Part shown: piece after piece, positions 25,799-34,146 of the stretch
Position numbering within the stretch: position 1 is the stretch's first letter
How the letters are laid out: each line of letters begins with the position of its first letter
NCBI GenBank assembly: GCA_035607415.1
Contig: DATNAQ010000067.1
Span: 1 to 64,000, forward strand
DNA length: 64,000 bases
Origin: JAQBQH01 sp035607415
GTDB taxonomy: Bacteria; Myxococcota_A; Polyangia; Palsa-1104
Direction of reading: 5' to 3'
The notes under the pieces: model-generated
What the model was told of the DNA's origin: nothing
What the model saw: the letters and a program-made list of their open reading frames with translations, nothing else
Database searches by the model: none
Made by a program: the position numbers and the translations under genes

Positions 25799-28700
25799 CG
25801 AGCCGGCACATCTTGTCGGGATCGCGCACGCCCTGCTCCGCCAGCTCGGCCGCGCCGCGCGGCTCCCCGAGGAGGTAGCGCAGGATCGACAGGACGTGCA
25901 GGTTGCCGGCGGCCTCGGCGCAGGCCAGCGCGCGGCGATAGCTCTCCGGCCGCGGCTCGAGCCCGGCGGCGAGCAGCTCGGCCCACAGATCGCCGTACGC
26001 CACCTGCTCGCGGCGCAGCTTGCGGATCCGCCGCCGCGCCTCGTCGGCGAGCCCCTCGGCGATGGCCAGCCGCCCCGCGAACCAGTGGTGCTCGATGCGC
26101 ACGATCTGGATCCGCGGCAAGAGCGACTTCTCGACGACGGCGATGCCGTCGCGCAGCTGCGAGTACGGCGCGCGCTCGCCGCTGTACAGCAAAAGCCCGC
26201 CGCGGCCGAGCAGCGCATACCAATGCTGCAGGTGGTAGAAGCCGGTGTCGGGCGGGCTCCACGCCGATTCCTGCAGGAGGCGCGCGCGCGCCACGTCGTC
26301 GCGGAGGAGCCAGATCTGGTTCATGCCGCGCGCCAGCCCCGCCTGCATCCAGCGATCGTTGCGCCGCTCGGCCTCGCGCGTGTAGCGATCGACGCGCTCG
26401 TTGAGCTCGGTCATGCGGCCGAGATAGCGCAGCGACAAGAGCGTGAAGAAGCGCAGGTTGTTCACTTCCCACACCGTGCCGCCGTAGCGCTCGCGGAACG
26501 CCTGCTCGGCGGCGGCCATGTTGCCGACGGCCTCGGCGAAGTGGCCGGTCAGGTAATCGCAGACGCCGGTGGTGCCGCGCACGTGGGTGCGCAGGAACTC
26601 GTCGTTCGACGCCTCGGCGATCCGGCTCGCCTCGCCTAGGAGGCGCGCAGCCTCGGGACGGCGGCGGGCGCCCTCGGCGGCGCGCAGCGCGGCTTCGAGG
26701 AGCAGCGAGCGAGCCACCTGACGCGGCTGTCCCGTCTTGAGCGCGAGCAGGACGCCGCGCGTGTTGAAGTCGGCGCCGCGGATGTAGTCGACGGCGGAGA
26801 GGCCGGTGGCCACCGCGTTGTGCAGCTCGAGCAGCTGCAGGTCGCGCGGCGCGATGTCGCCGGCGTCGCGCGGCTTCCAGCGCATGCCGCGCAGGCCGAG
26901 CTTGACGCGGTTCCACACGAGCGAGCGCAAGGCGCCGCGCGGCGTCTCCGGCAGGTGCAGCCCGACCTCGCCGAAGACGACGCGCAGCTCGGCGAGGCCG
27001 CGCTCGACGAGCCCGCCGATGAGGAGCTGCTCGGCGGCGCGCCGGCGATATTCGATGCGCGCCGCGCGGTCGGCGTTCTCCAGCACCTCGAGGTACGCCG
27101 AGGCCGCCTCGACGGGGCGGCCGGCGAGCGAGAGCGCGTCCCCGAGCTGCACGTGCAGCTTGCGCCGCTCCTCGACGCTCTGCTGGCCGAGGCGCAGCGC
27201 CGTCGAGTAGAGCTCGGCGGCTTGATCGAAGGCGAGCGCGTCGACGGCGAGGCCGGCCGCGCGCGTGGCGTGATCGGCGGCGCGCAAGGGCTCGCCCGAC
27301 CCCTCGAGGTGGTGCACGAGCAGGTGCGGATCGTGCTCGCCGGTGCCTTGCAGCGCGTCGGCGATGCGCGCGTGCAGCTCCCCGGCGCGGGCGCCGATCC
27401 GCCCCGCCACCGCCGCGCGCACGCGATCGTGATAGGGCTCGACCAGATCCTGCGCGCGCTGGCCCGGCGAGCGCGCCAGCATCGCCACGCGCAACACCGA
27501 CGCCAGGCGCGCGCCCGCGGCCGAATCGAGCTCGGCGGCGGCGCTGGCGACCTTGAGCGGCAAGGGGCCTCCGGCCAGCGCCAGCACCTCGAGGAAGCGC
27601 CGCGCCTCCGGCTCCAGGCCGTCGACGCGCGCGAGCAGCGCCTGCTCGAGGCGCACCGCGGCCGGGCCGCCGACGAGCGCGGCGTGGCGCACGAGCTCGT
27701 GCAGGAACAAGGGGTGCCCTTCGGCTTCGCGCGCGATCTGCGCCGGATCGACGCCGACCGCGAGGTTGTGCGACAAGAGGCGCGCGAGCGCGTGCGAGTC
27801 TTCGGGGCCGAGGCCGCCGAGCTCGACGAGCCGCACGTCGTCGAGCATGCGCCCGAGCGACTCGAGCGCCGGGCTCTCGTGGCGCGCGGTCACGATGACC
27901 AGCAGCGGCGGCGCGCCCGGCCCGTGCAAGAGCTCGCCGAGCAGCGCCAGCGAGTCGGCGTCGGCCCACTGCAGATCGTCGATGATCAGCACTTGCGGCT
28001 GGCGCTCGCCGAGCCGGCGAAACAGCGCGCGCAGCGCCGCGAAGGCGCGGGTGCGCAGCTCCTGCGGGTTCGACAGCTCGGGCGCCTTGGCCGCGGCGCG
28101 CCGCACCGCCTGCACGCGCGTGAGCACGGGGAACAGGCGCGCCACCAGGCCCGCCTCCTCGCCGACGACGAGCGCGGCGTCGACGGGATCCATCTTCCCG
28201 AGGTGGCGCTCGAGCGCCTCCATGGCGCCGTCGAGCGCCTTGTAGGGCACCCACTCGCGCTCGTAGCAGCGGCCCGTGAGCACGAGGAGGTCGGGCACCT
28301 CGGCGCGCAGCCCGTCGGTGAAGTGGCGCACCAGCGCGCTCTTGCCGACGCCCGATTCGCCGCGCAGCGCCACCAGCACCGTGCGATGGCGGCGCACGTC
28401 CTCGAACGCCTCGGCGAGCAGCGCGAGCTCGGCAGCGCGCCCGACGAACGGCAGCAGCTGCGGCGTCGACGGCGTGCGCGGCTCGGGCGGGCTGGCGCCG
28501 AGCCGGCGCAGCACCTCGTCGCCCGACGGGCGCGCGGCAGGATCGGTGGCGAGCAGCGCGCGCGCGAGCGCATCGAGATCGTCGGGCACGTCGGCGAGCT
28601 CGCTCGGCGGCGTCGGCTCGCGCCGCTGCTTGTCGAGCAGCACCTGCAGCGGCGCGCCGTCGAACGGCAGCCGCCCGGTGAGCGCCTCGAAGAGCACGAC

Positions 28701-29333
28701 GCCGGCGGCGTACCAATCGGCGGCCGGCCCCACGCGCGCGCCGTGCGCCTGCTCCGGCGCCATGTACACCGCGGTGCCGACGACCGACTGCAGGCTGGAG
28801 CGCTCGTCGGCGTCGGTTTCGACGACGAGCCCGAAGTCGACGAGCGCCACGCGCCCCGCCGGCGTCACGCGGATGTTCGACGGCTTGATGTCGCGATGGA
28901 CCTTGCCGGCCGCGTGCAGCGCGCCGAGGCCGCGCGCCAGCTGCACTAGCGCGGCGCGCAGGCGCTCGACGTCGAGCCGGCCGCGCGGCGCCCACACGCC
29001 CGAGGTCATGCGGTCGGGCGGCGGCTCGTCGAAGCCCGGGCGCACCCACGACAAGAAGTCGGTGCCCTCGACGAGCTCCATGGTGAAGAACCAGCTGCCG
29101 TCGACGTCGAAGAGCTCGCCGAGGCTCACCAGGTTCGGGTGGCGCACGTCCTGGAGCGCGCGGAACTCGTGCTTGAACAGGCCGATCGCGTCGGGGGTCA
29201 GCTTGAGCAGCGTCTTCAAGGCCACGCGCGCGTTCTGCTCGCGGTCGAGCGCCTCGTAGACCGCGCCCATGCCACCTTCCCCGAGCGCGCGAAGAATCTG
29301 GAAGCGTGCCGTGCCGGTGAACGGAAGATCCAA
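25773..29333 (-). CDS. Giant Ser/Thr kinase fused to AAA-type ATPase and helical repeats
   Basis: An 1186-residue soluble signalling protein. Residues 10-280 are a Ser/Thr kinase (GEGGMGAVYE, Lys40, HRDIKPSN with Asp148, DFG 166-168, MAPEQ). Residues 296-560 are a STAND/AAA_16 ATPase with Walker A GESGVGKS (325-332) and Walker B VLIIDDLQWAD. The rest is about 600 residues of TPR-like helices. This architecture is frequent in Myxococcota and lacks a membrane segment. The start is TTG at 29333; an in-frame stop lies just upstream and no ATG precedes the kinase loop. Confidence 0.88.
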   Translation of the reverse strand: MDLPFTGTARFQILRALGEGGMGAVYEALDREQNARVALKTLLKLTPDAIGLFKHEFRALQDVRHPNLVSLGELFDVDGSWFFTMELVEGTDFLSWVRPGFDEPPPDRMTSGVWAPRGRLDVERLRAALVQLARGLGALHAAGKVHRDIKPSNIRVTPAGRVALVDFGLVVETDADERSSLQSVVGTAVYMAPEQAHGARVGPAADWYAAGVVLFEALTGRLPFDGAPLQVLLDKQRREPTPPSELADVPDDLDALARALLATDPAARPSGDEVLRRLGASPPEPRTPSTPQLLPFVGRAAELALLAEAFEDVRRHRTVLVALRGESGVGKSALVRHFTDGLRAEVPDLLVLTGRCYEREWVPYKALDGAMEALERHLGKMDPVDAALVVGEEAGLVARLFPVLTRVQAVRRAAAKAPELSNPQELRTRAFAALRALFRRLGERQPQVLIIDDLQWADADSLALLGELLHGPGAPPLLVIVTARHESPALESLGRMLDDVRLVELGGLGPEDSHALARLLSHNLAVGVDPAQIAREAEGHPLFLHELVRHAALVGGPAAVRLEQALLARVDGLEPEARRFLEVLALAGGPLPLKVASAAAELDSAAGARLASVLRVAMLARSPGQRAQDLVEPYHDRVRAAVAGRIGARAGELHARIADALQGTGEHDPHLLVHHLEGSGEPLRAADHATRAAGLAVDALAFDQAAELYSTALRLGQQSVEERRKLHVQLGDALSLAGRPVEAASAYLEVLENADRAARIEYRRRAAEQLLIGGLVERGLAELRVVFGEVGLHLPETPRGALRSLVWNRVKLGLRGMRWKPRDAGDIAPRDLQLLELHNAVATGLSAVDYIRGADFNTRGVLLALKTGQPRQVARSLLLEAALRAAEGARRRPEAARLLGEASRIAEASNDEFLRTHVRGTTGVCDYLTGHFAEAVGNMAAAEQAFRERYGGTVWEVNNLRFFTLLSLRYLGRMTELNERVDRYTREAERRNDRWMQAGLARGMNQIWLLRDDVARARLLQESAWSPPDTGFYHLQHWYALLGRGGLLLYSGERAPYSQLRDGIAVVEKSLLPRIQIVRIEHHWFAGRLAIAEGLADEARRRIRKLRREQVAYGDLWAELLAAGLEPRPESYRRALACAEAAGNLHVLSILRYLLGEPRGAAELAEQGVRDPDKMCRLVIPRLEAA

Positions 29334-29361
29334 GCCGCGCTCATTCTATCGCAATCCGTCG

Positions 29362-30150
29362 TCAGGCGGAGCAGCGCCAGGGGTTGCCGAGGAAGTCGTC
29401 GATGGCGCGCGCCACCTCGGCCGGCAGCTCGATCGGCAACAGGTGCCCGCCGACGGCGAAGCCGTGCACCTCCACGCGCGTCTCGGCCGGCAGCGCCTCG
29501 ACGACGCGCGCCATCACCGAATTGGGCAGCACGTGGTCGCGCCGCCCGCGCAGGACCAGCACCGGCATGCGCACCTCGGCCAGATCGCGCTCGGAGGCGG
29601 CGAGCTCGCGTGGCGTGAGGAAGGCGCGGTAGTAGGCGCTCATGGTCAGCCGCTCGGCGCGGTTGGCGAGGCGATCGGCGAGCTCGTCGAGATCGTGCAC
29701 GTCGGTGATGGGCGGCTCGCGCAGCACGTGCGGCAGGCTGGCGCGCACCAGGCGCGTGGCGCCGCACAGCCGCAGCAGCGGCACCCAGACCGCCGGATGG
29801 ATCGCGATCCGCTCCCACCACGACATCGGGAACGGCGCCACCGCCGCGTCGACGAGGACGAGGGCCGCCACCCGGCAACGGTGGCGGGCGATCAGCCGCA
29901 CGGCGATGGCGCCGCCGATCGAGTGGCCGACGAGGATGGGCCACTGCCCATCGAGCGCGGCGAGCTCGCTGGCGACGGCGGCGACGATCGTGTCGGCGCT
30001 GCGCAGCGACACGCCGTCGAGCTGCGGCAGGTCGAGGAACAGCCGCTCGCCCGGGTGGCGCATCCTCGCCGCCACACCGGAGAAGGAGTGGCCGGTGAAG
30101 CCGAGCGCGGGCAGGAACACGAGCGGCGACGGATCGGGAGACGCGGTCAT
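29362..30150 (-). CDS. Alpha/beta hydrolase
   Basis: A 262-residue alpha/beta hydrolase. The nucleophile elbow is VGHSIGG (Ser77), a likely acid residue lies in VLRGRRDHVLP and the catalytic His in FAVGGHLLPIE. An oxyanion region (LPALGFTGHSF) is at the start. No signal peptide, so cytoplasmic. The substrate cannot be deduced. It lies 28 bp upstream of the kinase-ATPase gene on the same strand and may be co-transcribed. Confidence 0.8.
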   Translation of the reverse strand: MTASPDPSPLVFLPALGFTGHSFSGVAARMRHPGERLFLDLPQLDGVSLRSADTIVAAVASELAALDGQWPILVGHSIGGAIAVRLIARHRCRVAALVLVDAAVAPFPMSWWERIAIHPAVWVPLLRLCGATRLVRASLPHVLREPPITDVHDLDELADRLANRAERLTMSAYYRAFLTPRELAASERDLAEVRMPVLVLRGRRDHVLPNSVMARVVEALPAETRVEVHGFAVGGHLLPIELPAEVARAIDDFLGNPWRCSA

Positions 30151-30243
30151 TGCATCTCCGCTGCTTCACGACGCGCGCCACCTCGGACAAACCCCTGATG
30201 GCGACGCCCGGCGCGTACGCACGTTGGAAGCAGGAGGTGTGCA

Positions 30244-30825
30244 ATGAAGAAGCTCGCAATCGTGGCAGGCAGCATGCTCGCGTTCGCCCCGGCGCTGGCG
30301 TTGGCGGATCAGCCGCAGCAGACCCAGACGACCCAGGAGCGGACGCAAACGACCCAGCAGAAGACGCAGGCGCAGCAGCAGCAGCAGCAGACGCAGCAGA
30401 CGCCGCAGAAGTCACAGGACATCGCGTCGCGGCGCCTTCTGCCCAAGGATGCCGTGCTCGTCGGCTCGAGCGAATCGGCGGACATCCGCACCTTCCCCGA
30501 GCAGGCCGCGTCGACGAAGGTGGAAAAGGAGGGAATGGTCGGCGTCGGCGGGATCGATCGCGTCTGGACGACGCAGCAGCCGTATCACAAGGCGGTCAGC
30601 GCCTTCGATCAGAACCTGAAGGGTGAAGACATCACCTCGCTGGCCCGCACGACCACGAAGAGCTCGACCGCGTGGAACCTGCGCATGCCCGACGGGAACA
30701 TCGCCAACGTCGTCGTACGCAACACCCAGCCCACCACCATCGAGGCGGTCCAGGCCTCGGCGGTCGTCGGCTCGATGACCGACCAGCTTCCGGCACCCTC
30801 GAGCAAAACCAAGAAAGGAGAATGA
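30244..30825 (+). CDS. Exported Gln/Thr-rich protein of unknown function
   Basis: A 193-residue protein with a clear signal peptide (MKKLAIVAGSMLAFAPALALA) and a very polar Gln/Thr/Lys stretch (about 22-57, including a run of six Gln). A small, possibly globular domain (about 60-180) with LVGSSESADIRTFPEQA and SVVGSMTDQ-like segments follows. No family recognised. Start ATG 30244 with a strong AGGAGGTG ribosome site. It is 3 bp from the SPW-repeat membrane gene, so the two form one operon. Confidence 0.6.
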   Translation: MKKLAIVAGSMLAFAPALALADQPQQTQTTQERTQTTQQKTQAQQQQQQTQQTPQKSQDIASRRLLPKDAVLVGSSESADIRTFPEQAASTKVEKEGMVGVGGIDRVWTTQQPYHKAVSAFDQNLKGEDITSLARTTTKSSTAWNLRMPDGNIANVVVRNTQPTTIEAVQASAVVGSMTDQLPAPSSKTKKGE

Positions 30826-30828
30826 ACC

Positions 30829-31203
30829 ATGGCAATCGTCACGACACGTTCTCGGGACCCATATTTGTGGGCCCGCGTCGTCAACTTCTTCATCGGCGTC
30901 TGGCTCTTCATTTCGGCCTTCGTGTGGCCGCACGCCACGTCGTCGATGACCAACACGTGGATCCTCGGCGTCTTGATCGCGGTCTTCGCGCTCATCGCGA
31001 TGGCCCAGCCGGCCGCGCGCTGGCTCAACACGCTGGCGTCGATCTGGCTGTTCTTTTCGACGCTGTCGATCTTCCACTCGAACCAGGCGACGGTGTGGAA
31101 CAACGTCATCGTCGCCATCGTGGTGTTCGTGCTCTCGTTCGTGGGCGGCTACGCCGAGCGCATGGTCACGACGAGGACGGCGAGGCCTCCGACGACCGCG
31201 TGA
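30829..31203 (+). CDS. SPW-repeat integral membrane protein
   Basis: A 124-residue protein with four membrane helices in two similar halves: RVVNFFIGVWLFISAFV...WILGVLIAVFALIAM and RWLNTLASIWLFFSTLSIF...WNNVIVAIVVFVLSF. This is the SPW repeat pattern (an Arg/Asn, Gly/Ser-x-W helix pair), a family of unknown function in bacterial membranes. Start ATG 30829 after AAAGGAG. The 3' end overlaps the convergent histidine kinase gene by 38 bp. Confidence 0.78.
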   Translation: MAIVTTRSRDPYLWARVVNFFIGVWLFISAFVWPHATSSMTNTWILGVLIAVFALIAMAQPAARWLNTLASIWLFFSTLSIFHSNQATVWNNVIVAIVVFVLSFVGGYAERMVTTRTARPPTTA

Positions 31204-32425
31204 GGGCCACCGGAAGATCGAGGTAGAAGCAGGCGCCGCCGCGGTCCGACGACCGCGGCGCAACGCCGACCGCGCCTCCGCACGACTCGGCGATGCGGCG
31301 CACCGTGGCCAGCCCGAGCCCGAGACCGGCGAGCGAGCGCGCGTCGCCGCGGACGTAGGGATCGAAGATGCGCGGGAGCAGCTCCTCGGGAACGCCGGGA
31401 CCGTCGTCGCGCACCTCGATGCGCACGTGGCCGCCGCGGCGCTCGGCGCGGAGGTCGACGAGCCCACCGCGCGCGCCACCGCCGTGCTCGAGCGCGTTGC
31501 GCAAGAGGTTCGAAAGCGCGCTGCGCAGGGCGCCGCGCGGGCAGGCGACCACCAGGTCGGCGGCGACGTCGATGTGGACGTTCCCGTGCGCGCGCATCGC
31601 CAGCGCCGACATCACGTGCTCGACCACCTCGCGCACCTCGGCCTCCCCGCCGGGCACGCAGCGGCCGTCGGCGCGCGCGTAGTCGAGCAGCGCGTCGACG
31701 ATGTCGAGGGCGCCGGCGACGGTCTGGCGCACCGACGCGCGGCCGTGCGGCGTCAGCGGCGCGCCGTCGGCGGCGTTGAGGTAGAGGGCCACGGCGCTGA
31801 GCGGCGCCTTCAGATCGTGCGCGACGCGCGAGGCGAACAGATCGAGCTCGCGGGCGCGCTCGACCGCGTCGCGCCGCTCGTTCTCATCGGCGAGCGCCTG
31901 CGCCTGCGCCGCCCGCGCCTGGCTACGCCCGCTCAGCCACACGAGGCCGAGGCCGAGGAGCGCCACGACGGCGGCCAGACAGTGCACGCCGACGGCGGCG
32001 CGCTCGGCGCGCAGCCGCTCCTCGGCGATGGCCGGCCCGATCAGCACCGCGCGATTGGCGACCAGGCGGATGCGACGCTCCATGGCGGCGTCGGCGGCGT
32101 CGAACTCGGCCGTCGTCGCCGGCGCCGGCACCAGCCCGCCGACCTGGCAGCCGTGCGCCAGCTCGCCGAGCCGTGCGCCGCGCCGCGCCCGCTCGTCGGC
32201 GTCGGGCGCGCGCTCGGCCGCGTGCAGCGCGCCGCGCACCCGGCTGAGACAATCGATCTGCGGCGCGATGTCGACCGCCAGCTGGCGCGCCGCCTCGTCG
32301 AGCCGCCGCAGCCGGAGGCCGGACCACGCGCTCGAGGCCACGAGCGCGACGACGATGCCGATGGTGGCCAGGGTCAGCGAGCGCTGCAGCGGATCGGCGG
32401 GGCGGGCCCGCGTCCTTCTGCTCAC
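31166..32425 (-). CDS. Sensor histidine kinase
   Basis: A 419-residue membrane histidine kinase. Two transmembrane helices (about 17-36 and 146-165) bracket a ~110-residue extracytoplasmic sensor. They are followed by the phospho-acceptor box RVAHDLKAPLS (His203) and an ATPase domain with LSNLLRNALEHGG (N box), DDGPGVP (G1) and GLGLGLATVRRI. The start is a GTG at 32425 overlapping the response regulator stop (GTGA), so the pair is translationally coupled. The signal is unknown; the SPW-type membrane genes on both sides suggest envelope sensing (inference). Confidence 0.88.
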   Translation of the reverse strand: MSRRTRARPADPLQRSLTLATIGIVVALVASSAWSGLRLRRLDEAARQLAVDIAPQIDCLSRVRGALHAAERAPDADERARRGARLGELAHGCQVGGLVPAPATTAEFDAADAAMERRIRLVANRAVLIGPAIAEERLRAERAAVGVHCLAAVVALLGLGLVWLSGRSQARAAQAQALADENERRDAVERARELDLFASRVAHDLKAPLSAVALYLNAADGAPLTPHGRASVRQTVAGALDIVDALLDYARADGRCVPGGEAEVREVVEHVMSALAMRAHGNVHIDVAADLVVACPRGALRSALSNLLRNALEHGGGARGGLVDLRAERRGGHVRIEVRDDGPGVPEELLPRIFDPYVRGDARSLAGLGLGLATVRRIAESCGGAVGVAPRSSDRGGACFYLDLPVALTRSSEASPSSS

Positions 32426-33105
32426 CACAGCCCGTCCGCGGGCTCGAGGTGCTGCTCCCACTCGAGCAGATGATGGCGCGCGGCGAAGCGCACCAGCTCG
32501 CAGATCGAGTGCACCTCGAGCTTGCGAAAGATGTGCTCGCGATGGGTCTCGACGGTCTTGGTGGTGATGCCGAGGTGGCGCGCGATCCCCGGCGTCGTGT
32601 AGTCGCGCACGATCATGCGGAACACCTCGCGCTCGCGCGCCGTCAGCCGCTCGAGCGGGCCGGCCACGCCCGCGGGGCCGCTCGCGGCGATCAGGCGGCG
32701 CACCGCGGCGGCGTCGATCGCCGGCGACAAGAACCGGCGCCCCGCCGCCGCGGCGCGGATGCCCTCGGTGAGCACCGGCGCCGGATCGGACTTGAGCACG
32801 TAGGCGATGGCGCCGGCGATGAGCGCGTCGGCCACGCGATCGGCCTCGTCGTGCATGCTGAGCACCAGTGTCGACGGTTGCGTCTCGCGGCGGCGCAGCG
32901 CGCGCAGGAACGCGAGCCCACTGGGGCCGGGAAGCGTCATGTCCAGGATGACGAGATCGAGCGCGGCGCCGTCGAAGAGCCGGCTCGCCTCGTCGACGGT
33001 CGCGGCCTCGGCGACGACGTGCAGGTCGTCGCTGCGGCCGATGAGGAGCTTCAGCCCCTCGCGAAAGAGCTCGTGGTCGTCGATCAAGGCGATGCGCGTG
33101 GTCAC
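32422..33105 (-). CDS. NarL/FixJ-type response regulator
   Basis: A 227-residue regulator. The receiver domain (1-120) has Asp9/Asp10, phospho-acceptor Asp55 in LVILDMTLPG, a Ser/Thr in LVLSMHD and the Lys in AYVLKSDP. The C-terminal LuxR-type helix-turn-helix is LTAREREVFRMIVRDYTTPGIARHLGITTKTVETHREHI. GTG start at 33105 behind GGAG. Upstream partner of the histidine kinase; divergent from the 33231 membrane gene, a possible target. Confidence 0.9.
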   Translation of the reverse strand: MTTRIALIDDHELFREGLKLLIGRSDDLHVVAEAATVDEASRLFDGAALDLVILDMTLPGPSGLAFLRALRRRETQPSTLVLSMHDEADRVADALIAGAIAYVLKSDPAPVLTEGIRAAAAGRRFLSPAIDAAAVRRLIAASGPAGVAGPLERLTAREREVFRMIVRDYTTPGIARHLGITTKTVETHREHIFRKLEVHSICELVRFAARHHLLEWEQHLEPADGLW

Positions 33106-33230
33106 GGCTGCTCCGAGTGCAAGCGGTTACGAATGTGGGTCGGCGCGCGCGGCAGGCAATTCGGGCGATCGGGCAATCCCCGGGTGCGGGCGCAGGGGGC
33201 GTCGCTACGTTGCCGTCGAGGAGGATGGCG

Positions 33231-33581
33231 ATGCGCGGGATCTCGTTGTTGTTGGCGGTCTGTCTCGCGATCTTGTGGGCCTGCGGGCTCAACCTGCATG
33301 CAACCGCCTGGTTGACCTGGCTGGTGGCGCTGTGCGCCGTCGGCGGCCTGGTCGTCGCCTCGAGCGGCGACGAAGAGCACCGGCACGGCGCTGCCTACGG
33401 CTCGCTCGCGGTGGCGGGCGGGCTCGGCGTCTTGTGGATCGTGGGGCTGGCGACGCGCCGCGAGGCGTGGCTCGTGTGGTGGATCTTCGGCTTCGGCTGC
33501 GCCTACCTCGTCGTCGCCATCGGCGGGCTCGTCGCCGAGCATCCGCGCGTGGTGCGGCACGAGCGCCCGCACGCGGTCTAG
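33231..33581 (+). CDS. Small four-helix membrane protein
   Basis: A 116-residue protein with four hydrophobic helices in two pairs (LLLAVCLAILWACGLNLH, WLTWLVALCAVGGLVVA, GSLAVAGGLGVLWIVGL, WLVWWIFGFGCAYLVVAIGG). It resembles SPW-type proteins in length and layout, but the motif is weak. The ATG at 33231 is chosen because GAGGAGG sits 6 bp before it; the ATG at 33225 would touch the ribosome site. Divergent from the response regulator. Confidence 0.6.
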   Translation: MRGISLLLAVCLAILWACGLNLHATAWLTWLVALCAVGGLVVASSGDEEHRHGAAYGSLAVAGGLGVLWIVGLATRREAWLVWWIFGFGCAYLVVAIGGLVAEHPRVVRHERPHAV

Positions 33582-33616
33582 CGGCCCTGGCGCCGGGCGA
33601 CGTGGCGCCGCCGGCG

Positions 33617-34072
33617 TCACAGCTGTTGGCACAGCCAGTCGGCGAGTGCGCGCGGATCGTCGGAGACGAAGGCGTGGCTGCCGGCCCGCTCGACGACGGC
33701 GCGCCCGAGGCCGAGCGCCGCGATCGGCCGCCCGCGGGCGTCGGCGCGACGGACGATGTCGCGCGCGAACCCGTCTTCGGCGACGGTCAGCGCGCCGGGT
33801 CCGCCGCCCACGACCACGGCGTCCCAGTCGTCCGCCGCGGCGTCGAGCAAGAGCTCGTTGGGACAGAGCTGCTTTCGATGCGCGCCCTGGACCTCGCCGT
33901 GGCACTCGTTGGCGGCGACGAGCGCGATCCCGCGCCGCCGCAGCCGCCGCCACAACGCGCGCAGCGACGACAGATCGACCTCGGTCGGCGCGAGGATGGC
34001 CAGCACGCGAGCGCGCGTCTCCCCGCGCGGCGGCCGCAGCGTCGGATGCGCGTCGAACAGCGGAATTCTCAT
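33617..34072 (-). CDS. DJ-1/PfpI-like protein lacking the catalytic Cys
   Basis: A 151-residue protein of the DJ-1/PfpI fold: ILAPTEVDLSSL...CHGEVQG...WDAVVVGGGPGALTV...PIAALGLGRAVVERAG. In active members the last segment reads AAICHG; here it is AALGLG, so both the nucleophile Cys and the adjacent His are replaced. The C-terminus is also short. It is probably not a classic protease, chaperone or deglycase. The ATG at 34072 has GGTGG upstream. Confidence 0.65.
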   Translation of the reverse strand: MRIPLFDAHPTLRPPRGETRARVLAILAPTEVDLSSLRALWRRLRRRGIALVAANECHGEVQGAHRKQLCPNELLLDAAADDWDAVVVGGGPGALTVAEDGFARDIVRRADARGRPIAALGLGRAVVERAGSHAFVSDDPRALADWLCQQL

Positions 34073-34146
34073 GCCACCAAGGGTAGGCCGTCGGTCGCCA
34101 TTGATCGGGGCTTCGCCCTGCGCAATATGAAGAGCGAGGTGCACAC

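Noticed and set aside
26820..28949. Long plus-strand open frame of 709 codons
   Set aside because: Antisense to the kinase-ATPase gene, whose kinase and Walker motifs are clear; no family signal in this frame.
33225..33230. ATG at 33225 as start of the small membrane protein
   Set aside because: It touches the GAGGAGG ribosome site; the ATG at 33231 has proper spacing.
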